From Erigeron canadensis (taxonomy: Eukaryota; Streptophyta; Magnoliopsida; Asterales; Asteraceae): a DNA stretch of 64,000 nucleotides. The position numbers and the translations under genes were made by a program. Below are positions 57,841-64,000 of the stretch, one piece after another. The DNA lies in NCBI RefSeq assembly GCF_010389155.1, contig NC_057766.1, positions 31,753,516-31,817,515 of the forward strand. Reading direction: 5' to 3'. Under the pieces are notes generated by a model. The model had not been told where the DNA came from, did not search any database, and saw only the letters and a program-made list of their open reading frames with translations. Position 1 is the stretch's first letter. Each line of letters begins with the position of its first letter.

Positions 57841-60750
57841 ATGGCAACAACAAATCCTTCTCAAAACATACACCAATCGGCTTTCAGGTCGATGCTAGAA
57901 AGGAAAAGACTTTCTGGAGCCAAACTTCAATGACTGGGTTCAAGTCATTGATGAGCAGACACCGTTGTTCCGGGAGCGAATGCTTCAACTTGAAAGTTGG
58001 CTGCATACAATGCTCGATATGATAGACACAATGAGGTTGCTTGTTTAATGTTGGAAAGCATGAATGTCGACCTTCAAAAGCAATTTGAGCATTCATTTCC
58101 ATGTGATATGCTCACTGAACTCAAGTCTTTGTACTAAAAGCAAACCGGAGTGGAGTTGTTCGACCTAGTTGATCAACTTCATGACTTGCGACACGAGCAT
58201 GGAACATCAGTTAGTCCTCAAGTACTCTAGTTGAAGAGGTACTCATGGGCAATTGGAAAGGTTAAACTATGCTTATCATCTGCATATTACTATTGACATG
58301 AACCTAAAAAGGGGATTTTTTTAGGAGTTCGTGCGCAATTGTAATATGCATAGCATTAGTAAAACCACAGCTAAACTTCATGTCATGTTAATTGAGTATG
58401 AGAAAGAGCTTCCAAGGAAATCTGCTACATCCCGAGTTCTTATGATCAAGGGGGGAAAGGTTCGGAAAGCAAAACAACCGTAAGCTAAGGGCAAGATTTT
58501 TGGTAAGAGAAAACAAGTTGTGTTTGTCTCAAAACCTTAAAAGACCCTTTTGGCAAAAGGAGCATACGGCTAAAGTATCTAGCTGAGTTGAATGTGAAGA
58601 AGAAACAAGCTGGTTTGGCAAGTGCTTCAAGTATCTTCAAAATTGAATTATATGCGTTGTTATACAAATAATAGTTCAATAGCAAAGAGTCAAGTTTAAC
58701 TTGGACTCTAATTATCTTTGACATAGTCATCTTGTTTAATTTTGTCAAGAAAGGCATTTAAAGACTTCAAAGGGACGGTGTCTTACAATCAAATGATGAA
58801 TCATTTGATAAATGCATGGATTTGACATTATCATTAGCAAGAAAAGCATTGAAAATCTTCATTATGAAGAGATCTTGCAATCAAATGATGAATCATTTGA
58901 TAAATTGCGTGTTTTTTGGAATTTTCGTTAGCAAGAAACACATTGGAAATCTTCATAATGAAAGGATCTTGAAATCAAATGATGAATCATCTGATAAATG
59001 TGTTGTCGTTAGCAAGAAATGCATACTTCAAATTGAAGGGATCTTAAAATCAAATGATGAATCATTTGACAAGAGATCGTTAAATCAAATGATGAATCAT
59101 TTGACAAATGCATGCCTTGTGGTTTCGGCAAGATGACAAGAATACCTTTTCCGCATAAAACCGAGGAGGGCTAAGGAATTACTTGGACTAATACATTCAG
59201 ATGTATGTAGCCCATTTAGGCATGTGTCAAGGAAAGGCTAGCTACTTCATCATTTTTATGAATGATTTCAGTCATTATGGTTATGTTTAATTGCTTAAAC
59301 ATAAACATGAAGTCTTTGAAATATTCAATGAATTTAAAATGAAGTGGAGAATCAACTCAATAGAACCATCAAGATTCTTTGTTCGGATCGAGATAAAGAA
59401 TACTTAAGCCAAAAGTTTAAGGATCATCTAAAAGCTTGTGGATTTATCCAAGAGCTTACTCCTATATAAGGGTATATGTGAAAGGAGAAATCGAACCTTG
59501 TTGAACATGGTAAGATTAACGATGAACCTTAAGACTCTCCCATTTCATTTTGGGATTATGCTCTAGAGATTGTTGCATGCATTCTCAATATGCTCCAGAG
59601 ATTGTTGCATCCCAACAAAGTATGCAAACTTCAAAGGTCCATTTATGGACTAAAGCAAGCATCAAGGAGTTGGAATAAAAGGTTTGATGAAGAGATCAAA
59701 AGTTTGATTTTGTTCAGAATCCTGATGAGCCATGTGTATATCGCAAAGCTAGTGGGATTAATGTTATTTTCCTTGTCTTGTATGTCGATGACATATTGAT
59801 AATAGGAAATCACATTCCAATGTTGAAAGACGTTAAATCTTATCTTGGAAAGTGTTTTGCTATGAAAGACTTGGGTGAGTAGCATTCATACTTGGAATCA
59901 AAATCTATAGAGATAGAAATAAACGGTTGATTGGATTAAGTCAAAGTGCTTATAAATAAGATCTTGAAGAGATTCAAGATGGAAAATTCTAAGCGCGGGA
60001 ATTTTGCCTATGCAAGAAGGACTTAATTTATCTAGCAAGAATGGTGTTTCTACATCTGAAAGGTGGAGCATATGAAAAGATTCCTTATGTTTCGGCGGTG
60101 GGATCTATCATGTATGAGGAAAGATGCACTAGACCTGAAGTTCTGTTCGCTCAAAATATTGTTAGCCGATATCAGCAAAATCCCGGAGTGGATCAGTGAA
60201 CTGCTGTGAAAAATATTCTTAAGTACATGCGGGCTACTAAAGAATTATTCTTGGTGTATGGTTGAAATCCTGATCAAAATTCAAATGGTAATAGAATTTG
60301 TGATGTTGGATTTCATGACTGATGAAGATGAATCAAGAATATCAGTCGGGATATGTCTTCATTTTAAATGAAGACATAATGGAATGCTTTAAGCTAAAAG
60401 CAAACCACAGTTGCTATGTACGTAACAGAATGAGTATATTGTCGTCTCAGAGAAGACGACATGAAGGTTGTCTGGATTAGAAAGTTTATTTTTGGATTGA
60501 TAATCCTCAAATAACACACCTATGGAACTGTACTGTGATAATTCGGGAGCAATTATCATTGCCAATGAACCTGGGGTTCAAAAGGTGTCAGACATTACCT
60601 AAGAAGATATCACTACGTTCGTAAGCAAAACGAATTGCGTGAAATCAAATTACTCAAAGTTCACACAGATTATAACTTAGCGGATCCTTTTACAAAGGCA
60701 TTGTTAAAAGGAAAGGTCGATAAGTATGTCGTGGGCATAGGTTATTGCTA
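57841..60750 (+). pseudogene. Decayed copia gag-pol
   Basis: Fragments in the expected order but different frames. Gag starts at the ATG 57841 (MATTNPSQNIHQ) and stops within about 30 codons. GAG-pre-integrase and integrase traces follow at about 59130-59520 (IHSDVCSPF, ERRNRTLLNM). RT traces are at about 59590-59880 (LQRSIYGLKQASRSWN, then a YVDD-like stretch with shifted frame). RNase H traces lie at about 60350-60700 (RYHYVR, LADPFTKAL). The longest unbroken piece is only about 70 codons, so no protein can be made. Confidence 0.75.
58785..59110 (+). repeat. Repeated AATCAAATGATGAATCATTTG units inside decayed gag
   Basis: Five copies of ATCAAATGATGAATCATTTG (about 58788, 58879, 58976, 59048 and 59080), some embedded in a larger ~90-bp unit with TTAGCAAGAAA and TGAAAATCTTCAT. 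The core is itself palindromic around ATGATGAATCAT. Confidence 0.75.
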
Positions 60751-61612
60751 AGTTATATCATGTAAATCTGTGATTGGTATTTGGATAATGGGATGTTAAA
60801 CAATTGTTATTTTCATAAATGAATTTTTATACGCGGTATAAGTGGTTTCATTTTTATAATAATTGTGTCCTATATTTGCATGTTTAAACACATGAATATT
60901 AGTTGAATGTTCTAAACGTCTATTGTCGATTAATTATATGGGAATATAATTAAAGTAAGACAATTGTGAGAGATTGGTGAAAATATTTAAGGGAATATTT
61001 TGAAGATGGTGGATCGTACCAAACTCACATGATATTCAAAAGGTGAATATTGGACTTACCCCACAGAACGAATTATCATTTTATGGATCGACGTCATTAA
61101 ATGAAATTCGTAAAATGGTTACTTTATTTATCCTTTGACTTGAGATACAAGTGAGTTATGCATGTGTGGATTGCATTTCTTGATATAGTTCCTAACTATC
61201 CTGAACAAGGCAGTAATAAAGGGCTATTTTCAGAAATGTTAAGAAACGACATGGCCAGACACTTGTAGTCAATACAGGATTTGTTCCTTCAATTTGCAAC
61301 TGAAGTATGATACCATTTGGCGCCCTCATTAATTAATTAAAGATGTTTGTGTGGCTACACCCAAATGAACTCAAGAAGTTATCTTGACTAATTTGGTAAT
61401 CTTAACTAATTGTAGAAATGAGAAACATAATCGTTAAATTATGAAATGACATTGATCCATATTCATAATTAACAAGGGTATCTGAACAAAGGGATATTAA
61501 AGACTAAATCATTTCAACTTGGCGATTTAAGAATCTATTCTTAAATATTTCCGGGAGCATTGGAGTGTTGCTAGACGCCAACCAATGTTATTGCCTTTAT
61601 AATAACATGCTC

Positions 61613-61622
61613 AAGTGGGAGA
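61613..61622 (+). other. Polypurine tract of the second copia element
   Basis: AAGTGGGAGA directly before the 3' LTR. Confidence 0.75.
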
Positions 61623-62446
61623 TGTTGGAGTGTGATCATTTTATTATAAATTGCATGTCCGGAAATAGTTTAAGCTTACGGGGTCACACGAAATGACACG
61701 GTAACTCTATATTATTAATTAGTATATTAAAGTAATATATTAATTAACTAGATCACGAAATTATTAATTTAAATATATTAAGGAGTTAATTATATTTAAT
61801 TAATTAAATGGAGGATTAAAATGTGAAATATGAAAATTAGAGTTGGGCTCTAAATCCATATGGGGGGCCGGTTGGATTAAGGCTTGGAAAGCCTTAATTC
61901 TAACTTGTTTTCCAAGATTGTTTTAACCTAATTATCCCCTATATATAGAGGGCTTAATTCAAAGGTTTAAACATACAATTACACATAAGAAAATCTCTCT
62001 TCCTCTCTCTTTTTTTTCGGTCGAACAAAACCAAAACCCAAAAGGGATTTTGATTTTTGTTCCATTCGATCCTCATGAAGCCTACACATATAATTAATGT
62101 CTTGTATTAATTATGGGGTATTTGTTTTTTACATAAGTTAGTCGACAACATCATATTGGTTTTCGATTACAAGGGGATCGATTTAAAGGGAAATAAACAA
62201 AGGTTTGTTTGGTTCGTGATCGGGGTACTAGCATACGGTATAGGAGTATCTAGTGTGCGATCGTGGAGGGGTTTTCCTTTAAACCCTAACTAATAATAAT
62301 AATTTTATTATTAATATTATTGGAAGCTTTGCGCAAAGGTACACGTTTCGATTCTAGTCTTTGTTAATTAATAGTATTGCATATACGTTTTCTTTTCTGC
62401 TGCGTACTCGTGATTTGTTATATGTTTATGTGCTCATATTTTAACA
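61623..62446 (+). repeat. 3' LTR of the second copia element
   Basis: TGTTGGAGTG...ATTTTAACA, followed by the ATGAG duplication; about 98% identical to the 5' LTR by eye. Confidence 0.9.
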
Positions 62447-62451
62447 ATGAG

Positions 62452-62960
62452 AACTAGCGAGAATCTAGGAATTACTCGTACATCACAAGTTACAGGGGAA
62501 TGACAATACAATGATCAAAAGCTAAAACAACTCCACTGGGACCAAGAAATGTTTCTAGAGGAAGATCTATTAGATAACCATAGAAAACTAATTGATTTGA
62601 GTTCTTTGAAATTAAGCGGAGAGATGGTTGTTTGTTGTTGAAGATGCGATCATTCCTACACTTCCATAATACCCAGCAAAAAGCGATAATAATCAAGCTC
62701 ACGATCTTCTGTGTATGTGGGTGTATACTGATGGATTTATGTACTTCCATGGGCGTTGATGGAGGCATACCTGTTCCATCTCCATTCCCATTGGGAAAAG
62801 ATACCATGTCCGGCCAGTGCACCTCTCGTAGACCAAGCAGCTTTTGTGTTTCTCAAGTTTGAACAGATCCGGGAATGACAAGTAAAGAGGGGGAGTCACC
62901 GATCCATTTATCGATCCAAAATCTGAGATTTCTTCCATTTCTTAAAATACATGTAAACAA
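62452..62960 (-). pseudogene. LINE (L1-type) C-terminal fragment
   Basis: The minus strand encodes IIIAFCWVLWKCRNDRIFNN (about 62690-62630), the motif that follows the zf-RVT zinc-binding domain at the end of plant LINE reverse transcriptases. The RT core is absent, so the copy is 5'-truncated. Its 3' UTR is split by the copia element and resumes at 55320. Confidence 0.65.
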
Positions 62961-64000
62961 ACACTCGAGGGCGATGTTAAGCTGGGCGGTGTTATATATA
63001 GTATCTATTGGTATATAATTATTTTATGAAATTTAAAAATATATTATTAGGGTCATAATTTTTCAAAATGGATACTTCAAGGGAGGAGGAAATGACGATA
63101 GTTATGCCTCTCTGATTCACCTACTTTTTTATGCAATCAAGTAACTTCATGCTTTCCTCTCAAGTAAATTGTTGAGCTCTTCAAGAACTAGATTAACTAT
63201 CGTTAAAGATTAATTAACCCGATCAGAGACGGCTTAGACATAGGCCGAGATGAATGACCGACCGAGGTACAATTTTTTATTTTTTTGTATGTATATATAT
63301 AAAATATATATGTTTTTAACTAAGCCCATTACAAATCTTGACAATTATTTAAAAATTATATAATGATACTTAACAAAAAAAACACATTTACATATCTTTA
63401 ATGGTTAAAAAATAATAATATTACGTCTCTTAAAAAAAACCTAAATCTACGCATTTGTGCTGTGTGCTAAAGCCTTGAAATCCGCAATCAATTATCATTG
63501 TTACAATTCACAAAAGTCTAAAAGGTAACAAGCAGCATAGTCATATCTTTGGAATCTAACCTATCAAACTTATGAAACTATTCAGTATTATGATCAGACT
63601 TATTTTTAGATTTAATGTCATACAAGTTTGATATTACTCAGTAATTTGTTAAGTTTTCTGATAATGATACTTATTGTTATTTTTATTTCTTTGTTAATAT
63701 AATTATAGTTATTGCATCTGTCCTTTAGGCCTTTTTTCCCCCTCGGCCGAGGTTCATGAATCCTCAGAGATGATACTGAACCCGATAATGTTAGAGGTTT
63801 TTGGTGTGTTGATGGCCAGACTTTTTTCTTCGTCATGGGCATATACATTTTCCGTATCAACAATCTCAATGAACTTATTTATTTTTTTCACGAAAACAAA
63901 TGACTAATTAAGTGTTATATGGTTTCATTGTCTTTGTCATTTTAAAAAAATAAGTACCCAAAACGTAACTATGTATAACCAAATATATATAGTATATGCA
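62961..64000. other. AT-rich spacer with one possible terminal exon
   Basis: No firm gene. On the minus strand 63873-63754 is a 40-codon open stretch ending in TGA with protein-like composition (EIVDTENVYAHDEEKSLAIN...), preceded by an AG. It could be the last exon of a gene whose body lies beyond the window. Not recognised. Confidence 0.25.

Larger units (their letters stand above)
55321..62446 (+). mobile_element. Ty1/copia retrotransposon with decayed interior
   Basis: A 7.1-kb element with LTRs of 827 and 824 bp and the 5-bp duplication ATGAG (55316-55320 and 62447-62451). About 15 substitutions and two small indels separate the LTRs by eye (~1.8%), so insertion was recent. In contrast the gag-pol interior is full of stops and frameshifts. 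It is nested in the 3' region of a LINE. Confidence 0.88.

Overview
The window is plant nuclear DNA: AT-rich, with intron-containing genes (GT-AG introns), Ty1/copia retrotransposons, MITEs, Helitrons and SINEs. Lineage is inference only: a eudicot, quite possibly Asteraceae, because the extra protein encoded by the large copia element resembles (from memory, unsearched) a protein class often annotated beside pol in Tanacetum and Artemisia genomes.

Layout. 1-5.4 kb: gene-free spacer with a hAT MITE, AAT arrays, a Helitron and a tRNA-derived SINE. 5.5-20.4 kb: one 14.9-kb Ty1/copia element on the minus strand with matching 286-bp LTRs, a 5-bp TSD, an initiator-Met PBS, a very long coiled-coil gag, pol, and a further ~4.3-kb coding block between pol and the 3' LTR; all coding parts are interrupted by a few frameshifts and stops. 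20.9-22.9 kb: six-exon sulfotransferase-like gene. 24.6-24.9 kb: intronless CEP-type peptide hormone precursor. 25-31.6 kb: gene-poor spacer with repeat remnants and a SINE. 31.9-36.6 kb: four-exon short-chain dehydrogenase/reductase (SDR) whose 3.2-kb third intron carries MITEs. 36.8-49.5 kb: gene-free repeats (fold-back palindrome, hairpin MITEs in TA arrays, SINE fragment, a 1.65-kb solo LTR, Helitrons, hAT MITE). 50.0-53.6 kb: eleven-exon CDPK-related kinase. 54.2-54.5 kb: two-exon gene, minus strand, for a 49-residue cysteine-rich tail-anchored (CYSTM-like) protein. 55.3-62.4 kb: second Ty1/copia element, recently inserted but with a dead interior, nested in the 3' end of a LINE. 63-64 kb: spacer, with one possible terminal exon of a gene running off the window.

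The host genes do not form a pathway cluster; they are unrelated single genes separated by transposon spacer. Exon structures were derived by hand from splice sites and reading frame, and all five multi- or single-exon genes close in frame. The most unusual items are the copia element with its extra coding block and paired ACCGGT-repeat clusters, the CEP precursor with an atypical long tail, the small cysteine-rich gene, the solo LTR with eight inverted-repeat motifs upstream of its TATA box, and the second copia element whose LTRs are young although its genes are wrecked.
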